A stretch of DNA of 57,093 nucleotides, taken from the NCBI GenBank assembly GCA_013297765.1, contig JAAFID010000002.1, positions 1 to 57,093 on the forward strand. The letters run 5' to 3'. The notes beneath the pieces are model-generated. The model saw only the letters and a program-made list of their open reading frames with translations. It was not told the origin of the DNA and did not search any database. The stretch's first letter is position 1, and every line of letters begins with the position of its first letter. Positions 34,216 through 42,737 of the stretch are shown one piece after another. The DNA is from Cytophagales bacterium. Its GTDB lineage: Bacteria; Bacteroidota; Bacteroidia; Cytophagales; Cytophagaceae. The position numbers and the translations under genes are program-made.

Positions 34216-36645
34216 ATGAACATGAAAATAGGCACTATTTTATTTTTGAAAATTTCTAATCTATTCACTGGATTTTTGCTGGTGATAGGTGCTTATTTTG
34301 GTACCACCCATGCTGTTTTTTGTCAATCAAATACCATTACTGTATGCGACAGTAACACGAAAAATCCTATTGCATTTGCAACCGTTCAGATAGACTCAAA
34401 ATTATACATGACCAATGTGCAAGGCCACGTAGAGCTACCCACTATTGCTAGGCAAATCTTTGCGACTGTCGAGCACCCCCTTTACCAGCAAAAAATAATC
34501 AATAGATTCAATAATAACAGCAAAAGCATCATATACCTAGAAAAAAAATATCCTTTTCTAGGCGAGAAAGTGACCACTAGAGAAACCCAAAATTTGATGC
34601 AGAAAATCACAATTTACAAAAAAAGAAATAACCTAAAATACAAAAAGAACTATACCTATGACACCTACAATAAAGTAACATTGACCCCTAGAAGCGACTC
34701 AGTAAATAAATTTGATAAGCTATATAAAGTACTACCCAAACGCATCAAAAGACTAGCACAAAACCAGCATTTGCTAGTACTAGAGACTACTACCCAACGA
34801 AAAGTAATAAATGAATTAGTACAAAAAGAATTGATTACAGCAGCAAAATCTTCTAATGTAAGTGTGCCATTGATTGCTATTGAAAGCAGTCAATTACATT
34901 CAGTATCTATTTATGACAATTGGCTAAAAATAGGAGGCAGAGAATTTGAAAGTCCACTTTCGGAAAAAAGTAACGAACATTACATTTTCAACATAGAAGA
35001 CACCTTAACGTTAGATGCCGACACACTATACAGAATCAAATTTAACCCAATAGAAAAACATTATTTTAAAGGACTCAACGGATTCATGTATATTTCCACA
35101 CACCATTATGGGGTACGTTTTTTTGATGCCTCACCCGATGATGCACAAAGTAAACTAGACATTCAACTATGTCAGTCTTTTCGGTGGATTGACGGCAATT
35201 GGTATCCTTTTGAAACCCATACACGCATAGCAACCAAGCACGAATTAGGAAAAATAAGTTTCGTAGCCAATATATTTACTCAAATCAATCATCTTGACAC
35301 AAAACCCAATTTGAGCCAAGAAGATTTTGACGAAACCATACTGCACTACCCTGCAACTGCCGACAATACCACTACTCAAGATTGGGCACAAACAAGGCCC
35401 ATACCGCTTACCCCTGCCGACTCGGCTACTTATCACTATTATGAAATTGCTGATAAAAATAAATTTATTCAAAAATCGTTGCAGCTAGGCGAAAATCTAT
35501 ACTTCGGTTTTTTTCCATTGGGCAAAATCAATTTCGATATGCACCGATTTGTAAACTTCAATAAAATAGAAAAAATAAGACTGGGATTAGGGCTAGAAAC
35601 CAATCCTAAATTTTCAGAAAAACACAGATTTGGAATGTATGCAGGCTACGGTTTGCTTGACAAGCAGTGGAAATACGGTGCCAACTACAGCATAGTGTTG
35701 AACAAAAATTATGACACAAAATATGAAAGTAGCTACACCCATGAATTGCAAGAAGCTGGCCTACCTAATTTTCCTTTTGACAGATACCAGTACTCTTCAG
35801 AAATACTACGCAACTTCAATTTGCAAATTATGGATTTCGTTTCATCATGGCAAAATAGTGTCACAGCACACCCTATCGATTTCTTGGATGTGTCTGCTGG
35901 TGTTAGTATTAGTAGGCATCAAAACAATTACACCTACAATTTTAAAGGAACACCAATTTATAAAATGGATTTTATAGAATTACTTTTAGGGGCTAGGTAT
36001 GCCTTTGGCGAGCGAAATATTCAATACCTGCTTCACAAAAAATACCTGCCTTCCAAATTTCCCATTGCTTACCTACAGCTTGCACAAGGCGTAAATGCAG
36101 GATTTGGACATTATGCTTTCAGTAAATTAGATTTTAAAATAGAACAGTACATTCGTCTATTTGGTTTGGGTGTAACAAAAATTCAATTGCTATATACAAA
36201 AACCAGTGGCAACGCACCCTACAGCAAATTATTCAATGGCAAGGGTAGCCAGCAAAATGGTTCGGTTATTATTCACAATAGTTTTGAAACCATGCAATAC
36301 AACGAATTTTTGAGCGACGAATTTGTGGGCTTATTCTTTAGTCACGATATAGGCAAGCTACACACACCCTACACCTTTAGCCAACCCTCATTGACTTTGA
36401 TTCATAACATGGGTGCTGGCAGCTTAGCCAATACCGCTAATCACGAAAATTTGCCTTTCCGCTTTAAAACCATGGAAAAAGGATTTGTAGAATCGGGAGG
36501 CTTTTTTAGCAACTTGCTCATCATTCGATTGAATGGTTTAAAAATTGGATTAGGTGCAGGTTTAATCTATCGCTACGGCCCTTATGCCTCGCTGAAAGCA
36601 AGTCAAAATACAATATTCAAATTTGCATTAACTTTTAGAATGTAG
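34216..36645 (+). CDS. DUF5686 outer-membrane protein with carboxypeptidase-like domain
   Basis: 809 residues. A signal/hydrophobic segment is at 10-38, then a CarboxypepD_reg-like Ig domain (ITVCDSNTKNPIAFATVQID, then YMTNVQGHVELP), as in SusC-like and other Bacteroidota outer-membrane proteins. The remainder has the DUF5686 pattern (NLMQKITIYKKRNNLKYKKN, YRIKFNPIEKHYFKGLNGFM) and C-terminal beta-strand repeats ending in Phe-Arg-Met, a barrel-like terminus. A beta-barrel of unknown transport or assembly role. It may be co-expressed with the patatin upstream. Confidence 0.9.
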   Translation: MNMKIGTILFLKISNLFTGFLLVIGAYFGTTHAVFCQSNTITVCDSNTKNPIAFATVQIDSKLYMTNVQGHVELPTIARQIFATVEHPLYQQKIINRFNNNSKSIIYLEKKYPFLGEKVTTRETQNLMQKITIYKKRNNLKYKKNYTYDTYNKVTLTPRSDSVNKFDKLYKVLPKRIKRLAQNQHLLVLETTTQRKVINELVQKELITAAKSSNVSVPLIAIESSQLHSVSIYDNWLKIGGREFESPLSEKSNEHYIFNIEDTLTLDADTLYRIKFNPIEKHYFKGLNGFMYISTHHYGVRFFDASPDDAQSKLDIQLCQSFRWIDGNWYPFETHTRIATKHELGKISFVANIFTQINHLDTKPNLSQEDFDETILHYPATADNTTTQDWAQTRPIPLTPADSATYHYYEIADKNKFIQKSLQLGENLYFGFFPLGKINFDMHRFVNFNKIEKIRLGLGLETNPKFSEKHRFGMYAGYGLLDKQWKYGANYSIVLNKNYDTKYESSYTHELQEAGLPNFPFDRYQYSSEILRNFNLQIMDFVSSWQNSVTAHPIDFLDVSAGVSISRHQNNYTYNFKGTPIYKMDFIELLLGARYAFGERNIQYLLHKKYLPSKFPIAYLQLAQGVNAGFGHYAFSKLDFKIEQYIRLFGLGVTKIQLLYTKTSGNAPYSKLFNGKGSQQNGSVIIHNSFETMQYNEFLSDEFVGLFFSHDIGKLHTPYTFSQPSLTLIHNMGAGSLANTANHENLPFRFKTMEKGFVESGGFFSNLLIIRLNGLKIGLGAGLIYRYGPYASLKASQNTIFKFALTFRM

Positions 36646-36886
36646 TTTGCAATTCCCCTGGCCTCTAATCAAAATGCATAATGAAATAGCTGTAAATATT
36701 TCAAGTATTACTAAAAAAATAGAACAATTAAAACTTTATATCATCAATTGTAAAATTACAAGCAGACCAAGAATTTGCACAAGTCATATTCAACTGTTAG
36801 TCCATCGAAAACTTTGAAGAATATTTAAGGTAAGGCAAGCCGGGCAAAATCAAGTAGTAAATGATACTCTAAAATCCAACAATTGA
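36646..36886. other. Non-coding stretch before a gene remnant
   Basis: No intact ORF. Some words in shifted frames (KLQADQEFAQVIFNC, then SIENFEEYLR) hint that decay of a regulator gene extends upstream of 36887, but stops are frequent. Nothing else seen. Confidence 0.4.
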
Positions 36887-37072
36887 CCCTGTAAAAAACA
36901 CGTCTTGCATTATTTACAACAGAAATCAAATGCGCATTACGATGAACTTGCAGAGCAAACAGGAAATGCCACAGCAATAATAAAACTATATATTCAAGAC
37001 CTTACAAAACGTGGTTTTATAGAAAGATTGGAAAGCCACAAAACGAGATATTGGAAAATCATGCAACAATAA
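36887..37072 (+). pseudogene. Winged-helix DNA-binding fragment
   Basis: An open stretch without a start codon, with a stop (TGA, 36884-36886) directly before it, encodes 61 residues. They read HVLHYLQQKSNAHYDELAEQ, then TGNATAIIKLYIQDLTKRGF and IERLESHKTRYWKIMQQ. The helix pattern and the final wing-like segment resemble a winged-helix effector domain of a transcription regulator or Schlafen/AlbA-type protein. It is most likely the 3' remnant of a lost gene. Confidence 0.4.
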
Positions 37073-37369
37073 AATCAGCCAGCACCTTTGGTAGCACATT
37101 TACATTTTCCCCAAACGCATAAAGCCAAGCAAAGAATGCGAAAGAAGCCGCCAAGCCAATGCACCAAAGAAACTGCCAACAATGAAAAACACAGCAGCGA
37201 AAAAGAGAAGACCCGCTTGCAACAGTATCTGCCACATAGGGAAGGTTTCATGCTTTAGAAACAGATTTGCAAAAGGCAAAAGTTTTGCGTTCCTCAAAAC
37301 CATTAGTGGTAAAAATCTCTACCATCATACATCTATCAACTGGATTGTTGAAATATCTTAAACTTTGTC
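37073..37369. other. Spacer, with a weak minus-strand ORF
   Basis: A 67-codon minus-strand ORF (37100-37303) has one hydrophobic helix (ILLQAGLLFFAAVFFIVGSF) and could be a small membrane protein, but nothing else supports it. The right end holds the promoter of the alpha/beta hydrolase. Confidence 0.35.
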
Positions 37370-37377
37370 TTACTTTG
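37370..37377 (+). promoter_or_regulatory. -7 element of the hydrolase operon, decides the start codon
   Basis: TTACTTTG (7 of 8 to TAnnTTTG), with TTG 19 bases upstream (37348-37350), is a good Bacteroidota promoter. Transcription would begin about 37384, inside the longest ORF. The ATG at 37379 would then be untranscribed, favouring the downstream start at 37418. Confidence 0.5.
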
Positions 37378-37417
37378 CATGGATAATATTTTTACAAAAT
37401 CCAAAGTAAAACGCTAT

Positions 37418-38182
37418 ATGGATTACCAAGTAATAGAAGAAGCTGGCTTCAAATATGTAGATGTAGGTCAAGGAGAAACCGTCATGCTTTTGCATGGGTT
37501 GTTCGGTGCCTTGAGCAATTGGGATACTGTAATCACTGAGCTTAGAGAACGCTACAGGGTATTGATTCCTATTATGCCTATTTTTGATATCAGTATCAAA
37601 TCGGCCTCTATAGATGGCCTTGCCAACTATATAGAGGGTTTTGTAAATTTGAAAAAACTTGAAAATTTGACCATTCTAGGCAATTCGCTGGGGGGGCACG
37701 TGGGTTTGGTATATACCTTGCGCAATCCCAGTAAGGTAAAGCGACTAGCATTGACAGGCAGCTCTGGATTGTTTGAAAACTCTATGGGAGGATCATTTCC
37801 CAAAAGGGGAAGCTACGAGTATATTCGTGAAAAAGTGGCCTATACCTTTTATAGCCCAGCAACGGCTACCAAAGAACTGATAGATGAGGTTTTTAATATA
37901 GTAAAAGATATCAGTAAATGTATTCGTATTATAGCCATAGCACGCTCGGCCCAGCGTCACAATATGGCACATGATATAGGCAAAATAAAAACACCTACAC
38001 TGCTTATTTGGGGGCTCAATGATACCATTACTCCAGCAGCAGTAGCACATGAGTTCAATGCCTTGATAGAAAATAGCACACTATATTTTATAGACAAATG
38101 TTGCCATGCACCGATGATGGAGCATCCACAAAAATTTAATGAACTTTTTATGAATTTTCTCCGTGCTAATCCGTTGAAATAA
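37418..38182 (+). CDS. Alpha/beta hydrolase
   Basis: 254 residues from MDYQVIEEAG at 37418. A longer reading from 37379 adds MDNIFTKSKVKRY, which is not family-like and lies over the predicted promoter. The oxyanion segment is MLLHGLFG, nucleophile Ser in LGNSLGGHVG (Ser90), Asp in WGLNDTITP and His in CCHAPMMEHP, so the catalytic triad is complete. Substrate unknown; cytoplasmic. First gene of a three-gene run with the CBS-domain protein and NAD kinase, spacings 34 and 25 bases. Confidence 0.9.
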   Translation: MDYQVIEEAGFKYVDVGQGETVMLLHGLFGALSNWDTVITELRERYRVLIPIMPIFDISIKSASIDGLANYIEGFVNLKKLENLTILGNSLGGHVGLVYTLRNPSKVKRLALTGSSGLFENSMGGSFPKRGSYEYIREKVAYTFYSPATATKELIDEVFNIVKDISKCIRIIAIARSAQRHNMAHDIGKIKTPTLLIWGLNDTITPAAVAHEFNALIENSTLYFIDKCCHAPMMEHPQKFNELFMNFLRANPLK

Positions 38183-38216
38183 TTAATTCATAAATCAAAA
38201 AACTAATTACAAAAGC

Positions 38217-38882
38217 ATGTTAGCAGAAGAGTTAATCAACCAAATGATACCTCCATTGAAGCCCACCGATACGGCTGGCAAGGCATTGTCTTGGATGAAT
38301 AACCTCCATATTGCCCAGTTGCCTGTAGTAGATCATCAAATATATCAAGGTATTGTTACAGAAGATGCTATTGTCGAGGCCGAGGACCTTTCAAGGGCAC
38401 TATCTACAATAGATTTAGTATTTTCAGATTTGAATGTACATCACGATACACATTTTTACGATGTGCTAAAAAAAGCTTCAAAAAATAAATTACAAATCGT
38501 ATCGGTACTAGACCAAGACAATAAATACTTGGGCGTTATTTCAGTGTCTGATGCCTCGGCCGCTATAGCCAACATGTTTGCCTCGCAAGGGCCTGGAGGT
38601 ATTATTGTACTGGCTATGAAAGATACTGATTATTCTCTGGCACAAATAAGTCGATTGGTAGAAAATAACGATGCAAAAATTATGTCGGCTTTTGTCACCA
38701 ACGAAGACCGTGACCCCAATATCATTCGAGTAACATTAAAATTGGACAAAATAGAATTGTCGAGGGTAATAGCTACGCTAGAACGATACAGCTATCAAGT
38801 AGTAGCACAATTTCAAGAGGCTTCTTTACAAAACAACGACAAAGATAGGCTGGATTTATTGCTAAGGTATATGAATATCTAA
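38217..38882 (+). CDS. CBS-domain protein with ACT-like C-terminus
   Basis: 221 residues. Two CBS motifs fill residues 1-125 (INQMIPPLKPTDTAGKALSW, LPVVDHQIYQGIVTEDAIV; then LQIVSVLDQDNKYLGVISVS), forming a Bateman module for binding adenosyl ligands. The last 80 residues (IIVLAMKDTDYSLAQISRLV, IIRVTLKLDKIELSRVIATL) look like an ACT-type regulatory fold. In many Bacteroidota a CBS protein sits directly before nadK, as here. Probably a nucleotide sensor; the target is unknown. Confidence 0.85.
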   Translation: MLAEELINQMIPPLKPTDTAGKALSWMNNLHIAQLPVVDHQIYQGIVTEDAIVEAEDLSRALSTIDLVFSDLNVHHDTHFYDVLKKASKNKLQIVSVLDQDNKYLGVISVSDASAAIANMFASQGPGGIIVLAMKDTDYSLAQISRLVENNDAKIMSAFVTNEDRDPNIIRVTLKLDKIELSRVIATLERYSYQVVAQFQEASLQNNDKDRLDLLLRYMNI

Positions 38883-38907
38883 CAAGGTAACTTTTAAATT
38901 ATAAAAG

Positions 38908-39783
38908 ATGAAGATTGCGCTTCACGGAAAATTATACAAAGACGAGGCACAGCCACATATTCAAAAGCTATTTGAGATATTGCTACAGCATAAGGTAGAG
39001 ATAGTGCTTTATGAACCTTTTAGATTTTTTTTAGAAAAGAAAGGAATAGATACCAAGGCTTTTGCAACATATAGCCAGCACACCGACCTAGTAAATGTTG
39101 ATTTTGTATTCAGCATAGGTGGCGATGGTACATTGCTAGATGCAGTTACACTTGTGCGAGAGCAAGAAATCCCCATACTGGGTATCAATGCTGGTCGATT
39201 AGGCTTTTTGGCCACCACCCAACCCTATGAAATAGAAACTGCACTAGACGATTTTTTTTACCAACGCTATACCTTTGACCGTCGCTCGCTGATACACCTC
39301 GATGCCGATAAAGATTTATTTGGTGGTGTTAATTTTGGGTTAAATGAATTTACCATTCTGAAAAAAGACACCTCTTCTATGATTGTGGTACATGCTTATA
39401 TTGATGGCGAGTACCTCAACTCTTACTGGGCAGATGGATTGATAGTATCTACTCCTACAGGCTCTACAGGCTACTCGCTTAGTTGCGGGGGGCCACTCGT
39501 AATGCCTTCGTCTAATAATTTTATCATTGCCCCCATCAGTCCACACAACTTGAATGTGCGACCCATGATTGTTTCTGACAGCAGCACAATTTCTTTTAAG
39601 ATAGAAAGCCGCAGTAAAAATATATTGGTAGCCCTAGATTCTAGGTCTAAATCTATTGCTCATACCACCCAACTAAGCGTTCGCAAAGAGCAATTTTGTG
39701 CTAAACTAGTGCAACTGAAATCCTACAATTTTTTAGAAACCCTTAGAAGCAAATTGAATTGGGGTTTGGATATGAGAAATTGA
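38908..39783 (+). CDS. nadK: NAD kinase
   Basis: 291 residues. It phosphorylates NAD+ to NADP+ in the cytoplasm. The catalytic GGDGTLLDA starts at residue 71, followed by ILGINAGRLGFLATT, NEFTILKKDTSSMIVVHAYI, and DGLIVSTPTGSTGYSLSCGG. Length is normal. Last gene of the hydrolase-CBS-nadK run. Confidence 0.97.
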   Translation: MKIALHGKLYKDEAQPHIQKLFEILLQHKVEIVLYEPFRFFLEKKGIDTKAFATYSQHTDLVNVDFVFSIGGDGTLLDAVTLVREQEIPILGINAGRLGFLATTQPYEIETALDDFFYQRYTFDRRSLIHLDADKDLFGGVNFGLNEFTILKKDTSSMIVVHAYIDGEYLNSYWADGLIVSTPTGSTGYSLSCGGPLVMPSSNNFIIAPISPHNLNVRPMIVSDSSTISFKIESRSKNILVALDSRSKSIAHTTQLSVRKEQFCAKLVQLKSYNFLETLRSKLNWGLDMRN

Positions 39784-39810
39784 GACAATAAAATATTGCC
39801 AAACATCAAC

Positions 39811-40737
39811 TTAGTCAAAATATCCTTGGCCTTGCATGGTGTAAAATTTTGTTTTAGCAATATATTTTTTTAGTTCATATTTATCCAAATCTTCCTTCAA
39901 TACTTCTTGAATAGCTACAAGTAGCAAATTAATGATTCGTTTACTAGGGTAAAGTGTGTATGCCTTCTCTAACGTATTTACTGCATTTTTATATTTTTTT
40001 AAATTGTAATACACCACCGCCTGATTGTAGTAATACAAACCTGCAAACTCAATTAAGTTCACTTTTTCGGTATATACCTTGAGGGTGGTGAATGGTTTGC
40101 TTTTGTGCCCTACCATACCTAATAAATGATTGAAATTGGTAGGTATTTCCATGGCATAGCGTTGTTGGGTAGCTTCTATTTGAGCGGCATCGGCTATGAA
40201 GCCATTGATGGGGTCGGTACTTTCAAATAATACTTTCTCTTTGCCCAAATTTACAATCAAATACGCATGATTGGCAGTTTCATATAATTCATAAGTGATA
40301 CCCATCTCATCTAATACCATGGCATATAAGGCTGTGCCCGTAAGGCAATCGTAACTTTGATTTTGAATCAAATGACTGAAAAGTGAATAGGTATGGTATT
40401 TCTTCAAATATACTTTGTGTACATGCTCAAAAATCTTCTTTAAAAAACGAATATTATTTTTTATCCTTCTCTTCACTAAATAGCTAGCTTCTATTTTTAT
40501 AATTGCATTGGCTTGATTGTACGTTACATTGCCTGCATTTGCATCAAATGAAGTGAAAAACGCAAGTGCATCAGTAGGCATTTTACCTTCAAAAGCCATA
40601 AAGTTTTTTTCTTCATATGCACTAGAAAAAAAATTATTGCCTCTAAAAAAAGGGTTGAACACTACTTTACTGCTTTGCCCACTAGCTGCAACAATACAGG
40701 TGGCAATTGCGAATAAAATAAAGTAAAAAATTTTCAT
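39811..40737 (-). CDS. Secreted transglutaminase-like protein with TPR-like tail
   Basis: 308 residues with a signal peptide (to about residue 20, CIVAASG). The middle part (about 115-190) has a papain/transglutaminase pattern: Cys in NQSYDCLTGTALYAMVLDEM, His in ETANHAYLIVNLG and Asp in LFESTDPINGF, in the right order and spacing. The C-terminal 90 residues are helical, with a TPR-like unit (LYYYNQAVVYYNLKKYKNAV). A periplasmic cysteine peptidase or crosslinker is possible. Named family uncertain. Confidence 0.7.
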   Translation of the reverse strand: MKIFYFILFAIATCIVAASGQSSKVVFNPFFRGNNFFSSAYEEKNFMAFEGKMPTDALAFFTSFDANAGNVTYNQANAIIKIEASYLVKRRIKNNIRFLKKIFEHVHKVYLKKYHTYSLFSHLIQNQSYDCLTGTALYAMVLDEMGITYELYETANHAYLIVNLGKEKVLFESTDPINGFIADAAQIEATQQRYAMEIPTNFNHLLGMVGHKSKPFTTLKVYTEKVNLIEFAGLYYYNQAVVYYNLKKYKNAVNTLEKAYTLYPSKRIINLLLVAIQEVLKEDLDKYELKKYIAKTKFYTMQGQGYFD

Positions 40738-40801
40738 CTCTAGAATGCTTTTATGAAGGCGATTGGCATTGCACTGCCCAAGGTATGCAGCAAATTTTGT
40801 T

Positions 40802-40809
40802 TACCTTTG
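40802..40809 (+). promoter_or_regulatory. Possible -7 element of the pterin dehydratase operon
   Basis: TACCTTTG matches TAnnTTTG exactly, 93 bases before the dehydratase ATG. No TTG at the right spacing was seen upstream, so this is tentative. Confidence 0.3.
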
Positions 40810-40902
40810 GAACGTTAATTTAACAAAAATAAGTTTTCTCTTGTTTTTAAATTAACATTCTATTAATAGTAACCGGTACCAAATGTAATATTAATAAGCA
40901 CC

Positions 40903-41130
40903 ATGTGGATAGAAACTAACCATGCACTGATACAAACTTTTACCTTTAAAAATTTTAGTGAGGCTTTTGCTTTTATGACTCAAGTGGCTTTGATAGCTGA
41001 AAAGCTAAATCATCACCCCAATTGGAGCAATAACTATAACAAAGTAACCATTGCTCTACAAACACACAGTGCAGGCAATGTGGTAACGGCACTTGACCAC
41101 AAATTTGCTAAAATGGTAACCGATTTGTAA
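40903..41130 (+). CDS. Pterin-4a-carbinolamine dehydratase
   Basis: 75 residues, a compact version of the family. It dehydrates 4a-hydroxytetrahydropterin formed by aromatic amino acid hydroxylases. The signature is EKLNHHPNWSNNYNKVTIAL with His37 and His38, then VVTALDHKFAKMV. The N-terminus is short but intact (WIETNHALIQTFTFKNFSEA). It is 15 bases before the amidase. A phenylalanine hydroxylase is not in the window. Confidence 0.92.
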   Translation: MWIETNHALIQTFTFKNFSEAFAFMTQVALIAEKLNHHPNWSNNYNKVTIALQTHSAGNVVTALDHKFAKMVTDL

Positions 41131-41145
41131 CCACCAGTTGAATAG

Positions 41146-41973
41146 ATGAAGGCAAAAGAAATTTCATGTCGTTTTTTATATAAGCCTTACGCTATAGGCT
41201 TTTTGGCTATGCTGTGTTTACTAATCTTCAGTTTTAAAACTAACAATGAGCCTAAAATATTGATTAAAACCATTGTGCTAGATGCTGGACATGGGGGCAA
41301 AGACCCAGGCTGCATAGGCGTCAAAATAGGCACCAAAGAAAAAGACGTAAACCTAGATATAGTACTTAAATTGGGCAAATTATTAAAAGAAAATTTGCCC
41401 CAAATCAAAGTATTATACACCCGCACAGACGACAAGTTTATAGAACTAGGTGAGCGTGCAAATGTTGCCAATAAAGCCAAGGCAGATTTATTTATCTCCA
41501 TTCATGCAAACTCTGGCCCAGAGTGGATGTGCGGCACCGAAACCTACGCCATGGGTATAGACAAATCGGAAAAAAAAATGACAGTTGCAAAGCGTGAAAA
41601 TGCTGCTATTTTACTAGAGAAAGGCTATAAGCAAAAGTACGACAACTTTAACCCTAATGCACCAGAGTCTTATATCTTGTTTTCGCTTTCGCAAAATATT
41701 TTTTTGCAAAATAGCTTGATGCTTGCCAAGCAAGTAGAGCGACACTTTGGCGACCATGCCGACCGATGGAGCAGAGGGGTAAAGCAAGCCGGATTTTTAG
41801 TGCTGTGGCGTACTACTACTCCTAGCATATTGATAGAAACAGGTTTTTTGAGCAATAGAGAAGAAGAGCAATATTTAAGCAGTGAGGCTGGTCGGTGGAA
41901 CGTAGCCCACGATATCTATTGTGCCGTACTTGCCTACAATACCGAACTCAACGAGTTGCAAGGAGAGCAATAA
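41146..41973 (+). CDS. N-acetylmuramoyl-L-alanine amidase (Amidase_3)
   Basis: 275 residues. One N-terminal hydrophobic segment (AIGFLAMLCLLIFSF) exports the enzyme. Zn ligands and catalytic residues of the AmiC-type family are visible: His49 in VLDAGHGGKDPG, Glu in GTKEKDVNLD, His in LFISIHANSG and Glu in ILIETGFLSN. It cleaves peptide stems from murein glycan during cell separation. No AMIN or SPOR domain is fused. Confidence 0.93.
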   Translation: MKAKEISCRFLYKPYAIGFLAMLCLLIFSFKTNNEPKILIKTIVLDAGHGGKDPGCIGVKIGTKEKDVNLDIVLKLGKLLKENLPQIKVLYTRTDDKFIELGERANVANKAKADLFISIHANSGPEWMCGTETYAMGIDKSEKKMTVAKRENAAILLEKGYKQKYDNFNPNAPESYILFSLSQNIFLQNSLMLAKQVERHFGDHADRWSRGVKQAGFLVLWRTTTPSILIETGFLSNREEEQYLSSEAGRWNVAHDIYCAVLAYNTELNELQGEQ

Positions 41974-42030
41974 TTTCAATCTGATGTCAGATACAAGGCA
42001 TATTTAAACGATTTTCAAATCAAATATTTT

Positions 42031-42519
42031 ATGAGTAATAACTATCAAATTCCTGCTGACACCCATATAGGGCATGTGCATTTGAAGGTTTCAAACATTG
42101 AGCGTTCACTCGCATTTTATTGCGATTTGTTGGGTTTTCAAATTACCATGATGTACGGCACACAAGCGGCATTTATATCGGCTGGCGGTTATCACCATCA
42201 TATAGGGTTAAATACTTGGCATAGCAAAGATGCTGCACCTGCACCACTAGAGGGTGTAGGTCTATATCACACTGCTATAGTTTACCCCACTAGAAAAGAT
42301 TTGGCAGTTATTTACGACCGTTTACGTCGAGCTTATTACCCATTATCAGGTGCCAGCGACCATGGGGTTTCAGAGGCACTTTACCTAAACGACCCCGATA
42401 ACAATGGTGTAGAGCTATATTGGGATAGACCAAAAGAATTATGGAACTACAGCCCCGATGGTAGTATTGACATGTTTACCCAAGCATTAAATTTGCAAAA
42501 TCTGTTGAATGAATTGTAA
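42031..42519 (+). CDS. VOC superfamily (glyoxalase/dioxygenase-like) protein
   Basis: 162 residues. Starts IGHVHLKVSNIERSLAFYCD, LLGFQITMMYGTQAAFISAG, HHIGLNTWHS, then LYHTAIVYPTRKDLAVIYDR and YLNDPDNNGVELYWDRP: paired beta-alpha-beta-beta-beta units with His and Glu metal ligands in the usual places (H16, H63-region, E-L-Y-W). It resembles the N-terminal half of CatE-type extradiol dioxygenases. Substrate unknown. Confidence 0.85.
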   Translation: MSNNYQIPADTHIGHVHLKVSNIERSLAFYCDLLGFQITMMYGTQAAFISAGGYHHHIGLNTWHSKDAAPAPLEGVGLYHTAIVYPTRKDLAVIYDRLRRAYYPLSGASDHGVSEALYLNDPDNNGVELYWDRPKELWNYSPDGSIDMFTQALNLQNLLNEL

Positions 42520-42674
42520 AATGATTGTCTTTGAAATATCCCCAAATTCAGTAACGGTTGAGTCAGTTATTTGCTGCACACATCGAGATATTTTTATTAC
42601 AATCCCTTGCCTACCAAATCCCATTCTCAAATTAGGTTATTACCTAAAAATGTAAGTATTTTGAATCCATTTTT

Positions 42675-42697
42675 AAAGCCGTTCTGCTTCGGTTTTT
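42675..42697 (+). terminator. Weak terminator-like hairpin
   Basis: AAAGCCG and CGGTTTTT pair with a bulge or G-U pair over an eight-base loop, followed by T residues, between the VOC gene and metF. A weak candidate. Confidence 0.3.
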
Positions 42698-42737
42698 GGA
42701 AATTTATAACAAATATTAAAAAACTTCTCAAAGCCTT

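Noticed and set aside
42520-42737. Possible riboswitch before metF
   Set aside because: No conserved SAM- or cobalamin-riboswitch core could be recognised; only a weak hairpin at 42675.
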